Shown here: positions 12,949 to 21,060 of the stretch, in pieces | How positions within the stretch are numbered: position 1 is the first letter of the stretch | How the letters are laid out: each line of letters starts with the position of its first letter | Assembly: GCA_017415505.1 (NCBI GenBank) | Contig: JAFQGG010000023.1 | Span: 1 to 34,781, forward strand | Source: Clostridia bacterium | Lineage (GTDB): Bacteria > Bacillota > Clostridia > Christensenellales > Borkfalkiaceae | Length of the DNA: 34,781 nt | Reading direction: 5' to 3' | Notes under the pieces: model-generated | What the model was told of the DNA's origin: nothing | Databases searched by the model: none | The model's input: the letters and a program-made list of their open reading frames with translations, nothing else | Program-made: the position numbers and the translations under genes

Positions 12949-14592
12949 TTGAAAAAGGACGATAAACGACTGAAAAATTTAATCCCGTTTTCGCAACGAA
13001 CAGAGAACGAACAGAGAAAAATCACGAAAAACGGCGGAAAAAAGAGCGGAGAGGTAAGGCGGAAAAAGAAGGCGATTTCCGACGCGGTTTTGGACGTTTT
13101 GGAAATGCCCGTTAAAAGCGAGAAATTAAAGGCGCAAATGTCCGATTTGGGAATAAAAACGGACAAGAATACGGATATGCTCACCGCCGCCGTCGCGGGG
13201 CTGATAGGCTCCGCCTGCGCGGGCAAAGTGGACGCGTTTAAGGAACTTCGGGAGATTAAGGAGCGGGCGGAGAGTTCCCCTGCACGGGAGGAGTACCCGC
13301 CCGTTGCGATTCCCGCAACGCTGATCTGCGGGGCGTACGCGGACGTGAACAGGCATATATCGGAAGGGAAGCTACGCGAAGTGATCATAAAAGGCGGACG
13401 AGGCGGGTGGAAATCTTCGTACGTGGGGTTGAAGCTCCCCGAGCTTCTTATGGCGAATCCCTCGCAACACGCGCTTTGTCTTCGTAACGTAAAGGACACG
13501 CTCAAAGACAGCGTATACGAGCAAATCAAGTGGGGCATAGAGAGGTTGGGCGTTTCCGATCGGTTCAAGTGTACGACCTCGCCACTCAAAATCGTTTATA
13601 AGCCCACGGGGCAAACGATATATTTTCGTGGCGCGGACGATCCGATCAAGCTCAAATCGATTAAACCGCCGTTCGGGTACATAGGCGTTTTGTGGCTCGA
13701 AGAGTTCGATCAATACGCGGGCGAGGCGGCGGTGCGGAACGTGCGTCAGTCGGCGATTCGCGGCACGGACGAGAACGGCGAAAGCGGTGCGATCGTCTTC
13801 GAAACGTTCAATCCGCCCGCAACGGCGCAGGCGTGGGTGAACGGTTACGTACGGGATATCGAGGCGCGGGCGGACGATCCCGATCTGCGTAAGCAAGGAA
13901 CGGAGATATTGCACGTCGATTATACGTCCGTTCCTCGCGAATGGCTGGGCGACGATTTCCTGCGCGAAGCGGAGGAATTAAAGCGCAACAACCCGCGCGC
14001 CTACGAAAACGAATATTTAGGTAAGGTCACGGGCACGGGCGGGAACGTGTTCGAAAATCTTGAAATTCGCGCGTTTACGAACGAGGAGCGGGCAAGCTTC
14101 GACCGCATCCGTCAAGGGCTCGATTGGGGGTATTTTCCCGACCCGACGGCGTTCGTGCGCGTGCATTACGACGCGACGCGTTCGATCGTTTACGTATTCG
14201 ACGAGCGCAAACGCGTAAAAACGGGAAACGAGGAACTTGCCGAATTGTTTGCTCCGTTCAAACGCGAGCAAACGATCGCGGACAGCGCGGAGGAAAAATC
14301 AATCGCGTACTTCCGTTCGAACGGTTACAATATTCGCGCTTGCGTAAAGGGTGCGGGTAGCGTCGAGTTCGGCTTGAAATGGCTTGCAAGCCGTCGCAAG
14401 ATCGTTATCGATAAAACGCATTGTGCGGAAACGGCGAAAGAATTTGAATCTTACGAGTATTTACGGGATCGCGAGGGGAATTTCGTGAGCGGATACCCGG
14501 ACGAGAACAACCATTTTATAGACGCGGTGCGATACGCGCTAAACGACGAAATCATGCGCTCCAAAGCGGCGGTGAAAAAAACGAGGTATTGA
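12949..14592 (+). CDS. terL: Fused small-large terminase
   Basis: ATP-driven DNA packaging motor. Residues 24-110 (KITKNGGKKSGEVRRKKKAI... AAVAGLIGSACAGKVDAF) resemble a small-terminase/KGG-type DNA-binding domain. The rest is a PBSX/SPP1-type large subunit: Walker A GGRGGWKSS (149-157), Walker B VLWLEEFD (247-254), coupling ETFNPP (285-290), and RNase-H nuclease acids Asp392 (LDWG), Asp445 (IADSAE) and Asp525 (NNHFIDAVRY). No separate small subunit gene is seen. The start is a TTG at 12949; the nearby ATG at 12944 gives six codons only. GGGAGTGA is the binding site. Confidence 0.92.
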   Translation: MKKDDKRLKNLIPFSQRTENEQRKITKNGGKKSGEVRRKKKAISDAVLDVLEMPVKSEKLKAQMSDLGIKTDKNTDMLTAAVAGLIGSACAGKVDAFKELREIKERAESSPAREEYPPVAIPATLICGAYADVNRHISEGKLREVIIKGGRGGWKSSYVGLKLPELLMANPSQHALCLRNVKDTLKDSVYEQIKWGIERLGVSDRFKCTTSPLKIVYKPTGQTIYFRGADDPIKLKSIKPPFGYIGVLWLEEFDQYAGEAAVRNVRQSAIRGTDENGESGAIVFETFNPPATAQAWVNGYVRDIEARADDPDLRKQGTEILHVDYTSVPREWLGDDFLREAEELKRNNPRAYENEYLGKVTGTGGNVFENLEIRAFTNEERASFDRIRQGLDWGYFPDPTAFVRVHYDATRSIVYVFDERKRVKTGNEELAELFAPFKREQTIADSAEEKSIAYFRSNGYNIRACVKGAGSVEFGLKWLASRRKIVIDKTHCAETAKEFESYEYLRDREGNFVSGYPDENNHFIDAVRYALNDEIMRSKAAVKKTRY

Positions 14593-14593
14593 T

Positions 14594-15994
14594 ATGTTGT
14601 ACGATTACGAATTTTTGAAGGAAGGGCAGATATTCCCGCCGAAAAGCGAGGTGGCGAGGCTGGACGCGTATCGGGTAAACGGCTTATTGCTCGACGACGA
14701 ACCGTGGACGGCGTTGCCTGAATATAAACGGCGCGTTTGCTGGTTGCTTGCGAACTTTGCGTTGGAATCGGAGTCTTTGTATTTATATGACGCGAACTAT
14801 TTTTCCGATCTTGTGGAAAAGATAAAAGAGCTCGTCTACGGTGATCCGCCAAGCATTACCGTGGCGGGAGAAACCCCGTCGGCACTCTTAGAATCCTCGG
14901 ACCTTATCGAAAAGGCGAAGGAGGGCTGCGCCGATTTTATTGCCCTTGGCGATTGGGTAACGAAGCTCGTCGAACGGGAGGGGAAAACTACGTTTATTAA
15001 CGTAGACCCTTCCACTTGGTTTCCAATCGTGTCAAGAGAGGACGTAAAGGACGTGCGGGCGCACGTCTTGGCGTGGATGGTCAAAACGGCGAGGGATACG
15101 TTCGAATTGCACGTGCAAATTCACGAACGCGGTAAGTATACGAACCGCGCGTTCGCCATACGACGCTTCGACGGCGAAGCCGTTTATACGGTGGAGAATA
15201 CGGGGCAAAGGATCGTGCGCGCGTCGTACGAGCTGGGTAAGGAATTGAAGCGTGCGGACAACGGCTTTGCGCTCGGTGAGTTTTTTACGGGATTGAACGG
15301 CTTTGCCGTTATTCATTCGGCGAATAATCCCGCTACTCGACGGGTTTGCGGAACTTCCGATTTTGATAAAATTACCGCGGCGGTTATGGAATATAACGTG
15401 CGCATGACGCTCAAAAACGTGGTTCTCGATAAACACGCCGCGCCCAAAATGTACGGCCCGCCCTTCGACGGCGAGGACGGTACGGCGATCGGGAATTATC
15501 TTGAAGTTCCGCCCGGGGAAGCACCGCCCGGGTATCTCACTTGGGACGCGGCAATGCAGGCGGTATTTTCCACCGTGGACGGCTTAAAAAACGACGTTGC
15601 CGATCTTTCGGGCATGGGCGCGTTGCTTAGCCATAAAACGTTCGGGGAATCACAGGGCTACGACGCGCTTATGATTAAGCTCGCCCCTGCGCTCATGCGT
15701 ACGGCAGGGAAAAGAGTGACGCTGGAAAAACACCTCAAAAGGTTGATTTCCGCGCTTTCCGATAGCTACGGGAATGCGGTGGAAGAGGGGGAAATTACCG
15801 TGCTTTGGAAGGACGGAATCCCCGCCACCGAATCGGTACGGGCAGACGTCGCTAAAAAGCACCTCGATACGGGTTGGAGCATTTTCGACGTGTTGACGAA
15901 GGATTACGGTTGGTCGCAGGAAACCGCCGAAGAAGCACTCGAACGACGGCGCGCGGAATCACCCGCCCTGCCCTCGTTCGGTTTGGAGGAATAG
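14594..15994 (+). CDS. Portal protein, SPP1 gp6-like
   Basis: The 466-residue protein directly follows the terminase, the usual place for the portal. It has the helical wing start, a central beta region (KTTFINVDPSTWFPIVSRED) and the segment FTGLNGFAVIHSANN...GTSDFDKI. NDVADLSGMGALLSH and the ESQGYDALMIKL helix follow. The overall pattern is of the Phage_prot_Gp6 family. It would form the dodecameric ring at one capsid vertex, dock TerL and pass DNA. It starts one base after the preceding stop, with GAGG upstream. Confidence 0.85.
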   Translation: MLYDYEFLKEGQIFPPKSEVARLDAYRVNGLLLDDEPWTALPEYKRRVCWLLANFALESESLYLYDANYFSDLVEKIKELVYGDPPSITVAGETPSALLESSDLIEKAKEGCADFIALGDWVTKLVEREGKTTFINVDPSTWFPIVSREDVKDVRAHVLAWMVKTARDTFELHVQIHERGKYTNRAFAIRRFDGEAVYTVENTGQRIVRASYELGKELKRADNGFALGEFFTGLNGFAVIHSANNPATRRVCGTSDFDKITAAVMEYNVRMTLKNVVLDKHAAPKMYGPPFDGEDGTAIGNYLEVPPGEAPPGYLTWDAAMQAVFSTVDGLKNDVADLSGMGALLSHKTFGESQGYDALMIKLAPALMRTAGKRVTLEKHLKRLISALSDSYGNAVEEGEITVLWKDGIPATESVRADVAKKHLDTGWSIFDVLTKDYGWSQETAEEALERRRAESPALPSFGLEE

Positions 15995-16004
15995 GGATTA
16001 GGCT

Positions 16005-17489
16005 ATGCGATACGTAAAACCCCCCGATTTCAAAAGCGTGAAAGAGCTGGAACGGCATTTCAAGGACGCAGAAGCAAAAATCGCGACACTTTTGACGGAC
16101 GGGAGCGCACGCTCGGCAAACGAGCTGAACGCTCGCTTGCAAAGCACGCTTTCCACCGCCGTTTCCTTTCTCTTGGAACAAGCCAAGGCGTTCTCCGTAA
16201 AAGAGCTTTTGGTGGCGTTCGAAGAGGGCAAAAATCGCGCGCCTGCACCTCGAAAGGGCACGGCGCGCATGGCAAAAGAGGTTTTGGCGGCGCAAGGCTT
16301 TAAGTATGCGAAAAACGCCTTTTCCCGTGATACCTATATCGAAATCCGACAGGCGACGGTGAGCGCAGGCAAGGGGCTTGCAAAACGCGTGAACGCTACG
16401 ATCGCGAAGCTGAAAAAGAAGGGCGAGGATACCGTTTATAACGTACAACGGGCAATCCTCGAAGATATGAACGAGCACGGCGTTCTTTTAGTGCGCTACG
16501 CAAACGGTGCAAAACAACCGCTCTCCTCGTATGCCGCCATGGCTGCGCGTAGCGCAAGAATAGAAAGCTCGAATATCGCCGAGATCGGCGGCGCGTTGCT
16601 AGCAGGTAGCGATCTCGTGGAAATGACGACCATGCCCGGCTGTTGCAGACTTTGCGGTGCGTATCAAGGTAAGGTGTATTCCATAAGCGGGAAGGACAAG
16701 CGTTTCCCCGCCCTGTTCAAAACGGTACTTAAAAACGGCTACGCACTTCCCCACCCGAATTGCCGTCACGAGTTTGTCGCCTATTTCGAGGAAATGGAAG
16801 ACCCCGAGGACGTAAAACGAAAAATCCAAAAAAGCAAAATCGAGTACGACGGCAAGGGCAATTTGCGCGACGTGCGAGAGCAAAAGGATATCGAAGCGTA
16901 TCAAGCGTGGCAGGCAGGGAATCGCCAGCTCCGTCGCGAAGAGCTCGAATACGAGGAAATGCGGGCGTATTACGAGGAACGGAATGAAAAACCTCCATAT
17001 GCGACTTTGGCTGGCTTTCGACGGACAAAACGCAAAGAGGCTAAGCTTTACAAAAATAAAAGAAAAGCATGGAAAAAACAAGTAGAACAAAACCAAAAAA
17101 CAAATAATTTGTTGACAGGGGCAGAAAAAAATAGTATAATTATAGAAACTCCTCAACCAAGAATCATAGAAACGGTAAAAGAACTCCCTAAGACACTTAT
17201 CATTGACGACAATCAAATTGGAAAAAAAATAGGGAAACATGCCAAAGATTTCGGGTTAAATCCGAGTCTTGCCAAAGATAGAAAAAAATTTCAAGATATA
17301 ATATATAAAATTTTTAACTTTTATGACGAAATACGCGTTGGGGGGTGGCGCGGTCAAAAGGACGACGTTTTGTTTTATATTAAAGAGAATGATGTTGTTA
17401 TAACAAAACTTGACGGGACGTATATAACGACATTAAAGGACGGTGTAAGTAATGAGAGGGTTAAAAACGCAAGAAAGCGAAAAATTTAA
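16005..17489 (+). CDS. MuF-type minor capsid protein with C-terminal colicin-D-like toxin
   Basis: Residues 1-270 are a minor head protein: helical N-terminus, then PGCCRLCGAYQGKVYSI (about 211-227) and ALPHPNCRHEF (247-257), the Cys/His pattern of MuF/minor capsid 2. A basic linker with KPPYATLAGFRR (329-340) follows. The last ~110 residues resemble the colicin D tRNase domain: KHAKDFGLN (411-419), FQDII, then KENDVVITKLDGTYIT (460-475), against colicin D KHAGDFGI...NVVIIKSNGEFLS. His412 matches the catalytic His; the colicin Ser and Trp positions read Thr and Leu. The tip is AT-richer than the body, a sign of module exchange. Residues 320-494 contain no methionine. Phage MuF polymorphic toxins are a described class. 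Confidence 0.85.
   Translation: MRYVKPPDFKSVKELERHFKDAEAKIATLLTDGSARSANELNARLQSTLSTAVSFLLEQAKAFSVKELLVAFEEGKNRAPAPRKGTARMAKEVLAAQGFKYAKNAFSRDTYIEIRQATVSAGKGLAKRVNATIAKLKKKGEDTVYNVQRAILEDMNEHGVLLVRYANGAKQPLSSYAAMAARSARIESSNIAEIGGALLAGSDLVEMTTMPGCCRLCGAYQGKVYSISGKDKRFPALFKTVLKNGYALPHPNCRHEFVAYFEEMEDPEDVKRKIQKSKIEYDGKGNLRDVREQKDIEAYQAWQAGNRQLRREELEYEEMRAYYEERNEKPPYATLAGFRRTKRKEAKLYKNKRKAWKKQVEQNQKTNNLLTGAEKNSIIIETPQPRIIETVKELPKTLIIDDNQIGKKIGKHAKDFGLNPSLAKDRKKFQDIIYKIFNFYDEIRVGGWRGQKDDVLFYIKENDVVITKLDGTYITTLKDGVSNERVKNARKRKI
17112..17140 (+). promoter_or_regulatory. Consensus promoter inside the toxin reading frame
   Basis: TTGACA (17112-17117), 17 bases, TATAAT (17135-17140), all consensus. It lies at the linker/toxin junction of the MuF gene, about 310 bases upstream of the immunity gene start. 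It encodes NLLTGAEKNSII in the toxin frame. It would let a lysogen transcribe immunity while the late promoter is silent. Confidence 0.75.
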
Positions 17490-17745
17490 TAAGTTTTTTG
17501 TTATGGTTCAAAAGGCGGCTCAAAACAAAAATGCCGTATTTTTTCTCGAAGCTGGGGACGGGAGAGATTTTGAAACGTCGAAAATGGAGGGTGAGGATTT
17601 ACAGGGGTGGTTGATACCAAATAATCAAGCCGACGAATTTGAGTCAATTTGGAGAAAGAATGAGGTGAGCGAGAAATGGGAGGATTTTTTTTGTTTTGCC
17701 GTTTGGCGTAAACGAGGAGAGAGGTTTGAGATTTCGTTTGAATAA
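17452..17745 (+). CDS. Putative immunity protein of the colicin-D-like toxin (97 aa)
   Basis: A small acidic protein encoded directly after, and overlapping by 38 bases, the toxin end of the MuF gene, the standard toxin-immunity layout. It is rich in Phe, Trp and acidic residues (AVFFLEAGDGRDFE, WIL-type GWLIPNNQADEF, WEDFFCFAVWRKRGERF). It reads as a compact alpha/beta protein without secretion or membrane signals, so it would act in the cytoplasm by binding the toxin. A weak AAGGAC/GGTG precedes the ATG. An internal promoter in the toxin supplies transcription. The family was not identified. Confidence 0.7.
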   Translation: MRGLKTQESEKFNKFFVMVQKAAQNKNAVFFLEAGDGRDFETSKMEGEDLQGWLIPNNQADEFESIWRKNEVSEKWEDFFCFAVWRKRGERFEISFE

Positions 17746-17750
17746 AATAG

Positions 17751-18395
17751 GGTAACCCCTACTCCTTTATTCTTGCCGTTCAATCAAAAACGGGCAAAGA
17801 ACCGCCGTATAAAACGCTTGGCGCGTTTCGAAGAGAGTCGAGGAAAGCCAAAGAAGCGCAGTCCGTAGAAATGCGGAAATGGAAGCGTAGAAAATCCGAT
17901 TGGAAAGAATACGAGGATTGGAAACAAAAAATCGGTGCGGAAAATATGCCCGATACGTTTGACAAATTTCAAGAAATCAAGTATAATAGAAGAAATCAAG
18001 CGGAGTTTGAACTTTTACGACATTATCAATATGCTCGTGGAGCAGGAGACATTTCTGCGTTGGTTGGTTTTAAGCTTTATAAGCAAGGTAAACAACGTTT
18101 AGAAAGTCGATTTATAGGGCAAACAACCGTCAGTGGAACGGAAGTAAAATCGGTTTCCAATCACTTTTTGGATAGGTATTTTGGTACGATTTATCGAAAA
18201 AGTTCAAGGGATCCAAAACACGAAGGTGTATCAATAGAAGAACTTGAAGAAGTTTTCTACAAAGGACAATCTTGTGGAATAAAAATTGATAAAAAAGGGA
18301 GAAAAAGTCAAAAGATATTCCTTAAAGGAGTATGTGATGTGACGATTAATCCAGAAACAGGAGAACTTATTCAATGCAACAAAACATCAGAATAA
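17751..18395 (+). pseudogene. Orphan MuF toxin tip (second toxin cassette)
   Basis: An open frame of 214 residues without a start or binding site. It opens with TGKEPPYKTLGAFRRESRKAK, matching the MuF linker NEKPPYATLAGFRRTKRKEAK, so it is a displaced alternative C-terminus. The toxin part begins at DTFDKFQEIKYN and includes SVSNHFLDRYFG, GVSIEELEEVF and CDVTINPETGELIQCN. The His, Arg and beta-strand pattern suggests a BECR-fold RNase like those of other phage head toxins. An internal ATG at 17871 lacks a binding site. It could become active by recombination into the MuF gene. Residues after the embedded promoter lack methionine. Confidence 0.75.
17959..17987 (+). promoter_or_regulatory. Consensus promoter inside the orphan toxin frame
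   Basis: TTGACA (17959-17964), 17 bases, TATAAT (17982-17987). It is encoded within FDKFQEIKYN of the toxin. It lies about 390 bases before the second immunity gene, mirroring the arrangement in the MuF gene. Confidence 0.72.
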
Positions 18396-18586
18396 CGAAA
18401 GAACAAATTGAAACATTGCGTCCGTTTATACCAAAAATAGACGAGTATTTAAAGTCTATGGATATAGATGCTTTTTTACGGGAAATAGACGATGCTGAAA
18501 TTGGTGAGTTGGATGACAACTACAATGAAACGCCTACAAGTAGAACAATTAGAAAATTATATATAGAAATATCTGAACAAAATTAA
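18374..18586 (+). CDS. Putative immunity protein of the orphan toxin (70 aa)
   Basis: A small, acidic helical protein that overlaps the end of the orphan toxin frame by 22 bases, with CAGGAG upstream. Sequence features are a helix with LRPFIPKIDEYLKSMDIDAF and an acidic run EIDDAEIGELDD, suited to masking a basic RNase active site. No family was recognised. Retaining immunity next to a silent toxin fits protection from sibling phages or lysogens that carry the same tip. Confidence 0.65.
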   Translation: MQQNIRITKEQIETLRPFIPKIDEYLKSMDIDAFLREIDDAEIGELDDNYNETPTSRTIRKLYIEISEQN

Positions 18587-18633
18587 AAGCATTTTGCAAT
18601 TGACGGCAAAGTGTTTGTTATACAAGAAAAGTA

Positions 18634-18662
18634 TTGACAAGGAAAAAAAAGAATAGTATACA
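18634..18662 (+). promoter_or_regulatory. Promoter of the Lsm-like gene
   Basis: TTGACA (18634-18639), 17 bases, TATACA (18657-18662). The transcript would start near 18669 and includes a GGTAC/GTACC hairpin before the AGAGGTG binding site. Confidence 0.75.
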
Positions 18663-18712
18663 CTATGCGAAAGGTGGTACGCATGTTGTACCAGCATAAA
18701 AGAGGTGCAAAT

Positions 18713-18922
18713 ATGACCGAACAAGAGCTTGAACGATACTTATACAAACATGTAAGAATAATTTGTACTGACGGTGATGTGTTAGAAGGATATGTGTTCT
18801 ATTTCGCTGATGCGGAAGATAATGAACCCGAGGAAGCAGGTATTATTATCCAAAATGAAAAGAACTTAAAGAGAGATGTTTCTGTTTCATTAAGCGAAAT
18901 AAAATCTATCGAAATTATCTAA
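18713..18922 (+). CDS. Lsm/SH3-like small protein, putative third immunity protein (69 aa)
   Basis: The fold reads as an Lsm-like barrel: a helix (TEQELERYLYK) then HVRIICTDGDVLEGYVFYFA, a DNEPEEAGIIIQ strand and the closing SLSEIKSIEII. Such stand-alone proteins recur in polymorphic-toxin loci as immunity proteins; that link is from general knowledge. The start at 18713 with AGAGGTG is chosen because an upstream ATG (18665) falls at the transcription start. It has its own promoter and terminator and no associated toxin, so it may protect against a tip lost from this phage. Confidence 0.65.
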   Translation: MTEQELERYLYKHVRIICTDGDVLEGYVFYFADAEDNEPEEAGIIIQNEKNLKRDVSVSLSEIKSIEII

Positions 18923-18940
18923 AAAGTATTTTGTAGCGAT

Positions 18941-18967
18941 AAAAGCGAGGGGTGAGCTCTCGCTTTT
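18941..18967 (+). terminator. Terminator of the immunity cluster
   Basis: AAAAGCGAG (18941-18949) pairs with CTCGCTTTT (18959-18967), ending in T4. Confidence 0.8.
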
Positions 18968-19222
18968 AGTTTGTCTTTTGTGGAAATACGGTTGCTTTCA
19001 TTCTTGGCGCGCAAAACGTGCTCTAAAACGAACGAGGGGGATTTTCTCGATTAAATACCCGTCACCACGGGAAACGGGCTGAAAAATCAATAATTTAGGA
19101 CAACGCAGAGCTTTTGCGTTGTTCTTTTTTATACGACGGCGGGCGAAGAGCCGTAAAACACAGCAAACATAAAAAATCACGGCGTAGGACGCTGGCTACG
19201 TAAAAAGGCGAAAGGAGATATT
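18968..19222 (+). other. Non-coding structured leader before the scaffold gene
   Basis: No gene is seen. CCCGT/ACGGG makes a small hairpin near 19060-19073. A terminator-like hairpin GGACAACGCA (19098-19107)/TGCGTTGTTC (19115-19124) with T6 follows at 19125-19130. Late transcripts from the terminase promoter would have to read through this. It may separate immunity from capsid expression or be a read-through-controlled leader. Confidence 0.45.
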
Positions 19223-19723
19223 ATGAACAGAGAGGTATTGAAGGCATTGGGGCTTTCGGACGAGCAGGTGAACAGCGTTATGAAGGAATACGGCAAATCG
19301 ATCGTAGAACTGCAAAACGGGTTGACGGCGGCGCAAGCGGACAGCGAATCGGCAAAAACGGAGCTGAAAAAGTACCAAAAGGACGGGGAGCTGTACGTGG
19401 ATCAAGAAGAAGTGAAGCGACTTCGACAATTCGAGGCGGACACGATAAGTCGTGCGGAGAATGAAAAGAAAACGGCGGCGCTTACCAAGCTTTACAAGAG
19501 CGCGAACGCAAGCGACGGTGCGGTGAAGCTGCTGATCCGAGGAAGCGATTTGGGCAAGCTTGAACTCGACGAAAAGGGCGAGCTCAAAAACGGCGCAGAG
19601 CTTTTGAGGCAGGCAAAAGCCGATTACGCGGATTTATTCGCTGTAAACGGGAACTCGGGCGTACCGCAATCGCCCGACGGGGAAGGCGGCGCACCCGCAA
19701 AAACGCGAGCAAAATTCTATTAA
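19223..19723 (+). CDS. Phage scaffolding protein, GP20-like (166 aa)
   Basis: An acidic, coiled-coil-rich protein immediately before the major capsid gene. Residues 25-85 form a heptad-like helix (ELQNGLTAAQADSESAKTEL, EVKRLRQFEADTISRAENEK). The C-terminal part has KLYKSANASDGAVKLLIRG and a flexible Gly/Pro end. Length and order match the GP20/DUF4355 scaffolds that guide capsid assembly and then leave the head. GAAAGGAG precedes the ATG. Confidence 0.82.
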   Translation: MNREVLKALGLSDEQVNSVMKEYGKSIVELQNGLTAAQADSESAKTELKKYQKDGELYVDQEEVKRLRQFEADTISRAENEKKTAALTKLYKSANASDGAVKLLIRGSDLGKLELDEKGELKNGAELLRQAKADYADLFAVNGNSGVPQSPDGEGGAPAKTRAKFY

Positions 19724-19743
19724 AATAAAAGGAGATATTTATT

Positions 19744-20601
19744 ATGGCAAGAACGGAAGCATTGAGCATTTACGTAAGTGAGAGCGTAAAGGCGGAACTG
19801 AAAAACAAAATCGCGGGCGTATTTGAAAACTACGCCAAGAAATCGGTGTCGGGGCGGTTGAAGTCGAAGAACGGCGTATACAACGAACGGGCAGGCTCGT
19901 TCGAGTTCAAGCGTTTTGCGAACGCCACGCGTCAAGAATACGGTACGGCGCGTACGCAGGGAAAAGGACAAAGGGTGATTGCTACGCCCGTCGTCGTCAA
20001 TCTTGACAGGGATTCGGAGATCGTAGAGGAAGTCAACTCTTTCGACGCCGCGTCGTTTACCGACGAAGATTTGACGGCGTTTATGAACCGCAGAAAGGTG
20101 GCGTTGCAACAATCGGTGGAGCGCGATCTCGATCGCGAATTTTTTGCCGCGATCAAGTCACAGGGTACGGCGAGTGCGGTGGAGCTCGACAAAACCAAAC
20201 CTCTTATCCCGCAGCTCGAAGCCGCGATTTCGGCGGTGGAAACGACGGAGAACGAGTACGTGGACGGCGTGGAACGCGAGCAAATGGCACTCGTGCTTTC
20301 CCCCGTGCTGTACGGGCTCGTAAAAACGGAGCTTAACGATTGCTACAATTTCGCAGGCGACGCCTCGGACGAGGTATTCAAGGGCATTAACGGCGTTGCG
20401 ACGTTTTCCTCCAACCGCTTGCCTTCGGGCGTGGATTTCGAGCTCGTGACGATGGATTCCGTGGCACAGCCCGTCGCGATCACCGAAACGGACGTGGAGA
20501 AGATCCCTCTTTCCACGGAGTATGCGGTGGAGGTATTCTACCGCAACGGTACGAAGGTGCTTGCGCCCGAATTGGCGCATTACGGCTCGTTTAGCTCGTG
20601 A
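19744..20601 (+). CDS. Major capsid protein
   Basis: The 285-residue protein directly after the scaffold has features of HK97-fold capsid proteins of this phage type. They are a long N-terminal helix (SVKAELKNKIAGVFENYAKK), a central EEVNSFDAASFTDEDLTAFMNRRKVA spine-helix-like region, and a C-terminal ITETDVEKIPLSTEYAVEVFYRNGTKVLAPELAHYG, the common ending P-domain strand. AAAGGAGA lies upstream. It forms the shell. The subfamily was not determined. Confidence 0.85.
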   Translation: MARTEALSIYVSESVKAELKNKIAGVFENYAKKSVSGRLKSKNGVYNERAGSFEFKRFANATRQEYGTARTQGKGQRVIATPVVVNLDRDSEIVEEVNSFDAASFTDEDLTAFMNRRKVALQQSVERDLDREFFAAIKSQGTASAVELDKTKPLIPQLEAAISAVETTENEYVDGVEREQMALVLSPVLYGLVKTELNDCYNFAGDASDEVFKGINGVATFSSNRLPSGVDFELVTMDSVAQPVAITETDVEKIPLSTEYAVEVFYRNGTKVLAPELAHYGSFSS

Positions 20602-20615
20602 GCTGAGGTGAACGC

Positions 20616-21059
20616 ATGACGGCGAACGAAGATACGTACGTTTTGCCCGAGAACAGCGTGGAGCTTTTGGCGGAGGTGCTTCCCGCGTCCGACCCCTTGC
20701 GGTTGACGTGGGAAGTGCTGTCGAACGAGGAACGGGCGGGTTTTCTTTCCGCCGCGCTTAGGCGAATGGAAAATTTGCGGTTTATCGGAAAACGGGTTTC
20801 CTATTTTCAACCGTTGCAGTTTCCGCGCATAGCGCGGGGAATCCCGCCTCAATTCGACGACGCGCCGACGGAGGTTAAGCGCGCGCAGGTCGTTTGGGCG
20901 ACGGAGATCGTTAGAGAAGAATTGTACTTAAAGAGACGGAACGCCGACGCGTGTAAAACGCTCGGCTTTATCGAGGGAAACGAAGCTACGGGCGAGTCCG
21001 TACCCGAACGGGTAAAGGAGCTTTTGCACCGTTGGATTACGAGGTGGAGGAGAATTTGA
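20616..21059 (+). CDS. Head-completion protein, DnaT-like/gp15 type (147 aa)
   Basis: The N-terminal half (LPENSVELLAEVLPASDPLR... AALRRMENLRFIGKRVSYFQ PLQFPR) matches the short proteins after the capsid gene often labelled DnaT-like ssDNA-binding. In virions they serve as head-tail connectors; the ssDNA label is probably misleading. GCTGAGGTGA precedes the ATG. Confidence 0.75.
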   Translation: MTANEDTYVLPENSVELLAEVLPASDPLRLTWEVLSNEERAGFLSAALRRMENLRFIGKRVSYFQPLQFPRIARGIPPQFDDAPTEVKRAQVVWATEIVREELYLKRRNADACKTLGFIEGNEATGESVPERVKELLHRWITRWRRI

Positions 21060-21060
21060 T

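Noticed and set aside
12714-12965. Open frame overlapping the terminase start
   Set aside because: No binding site and it spans the hairpins and late promoter; its only use would be a tiny ATG frame at 12944.
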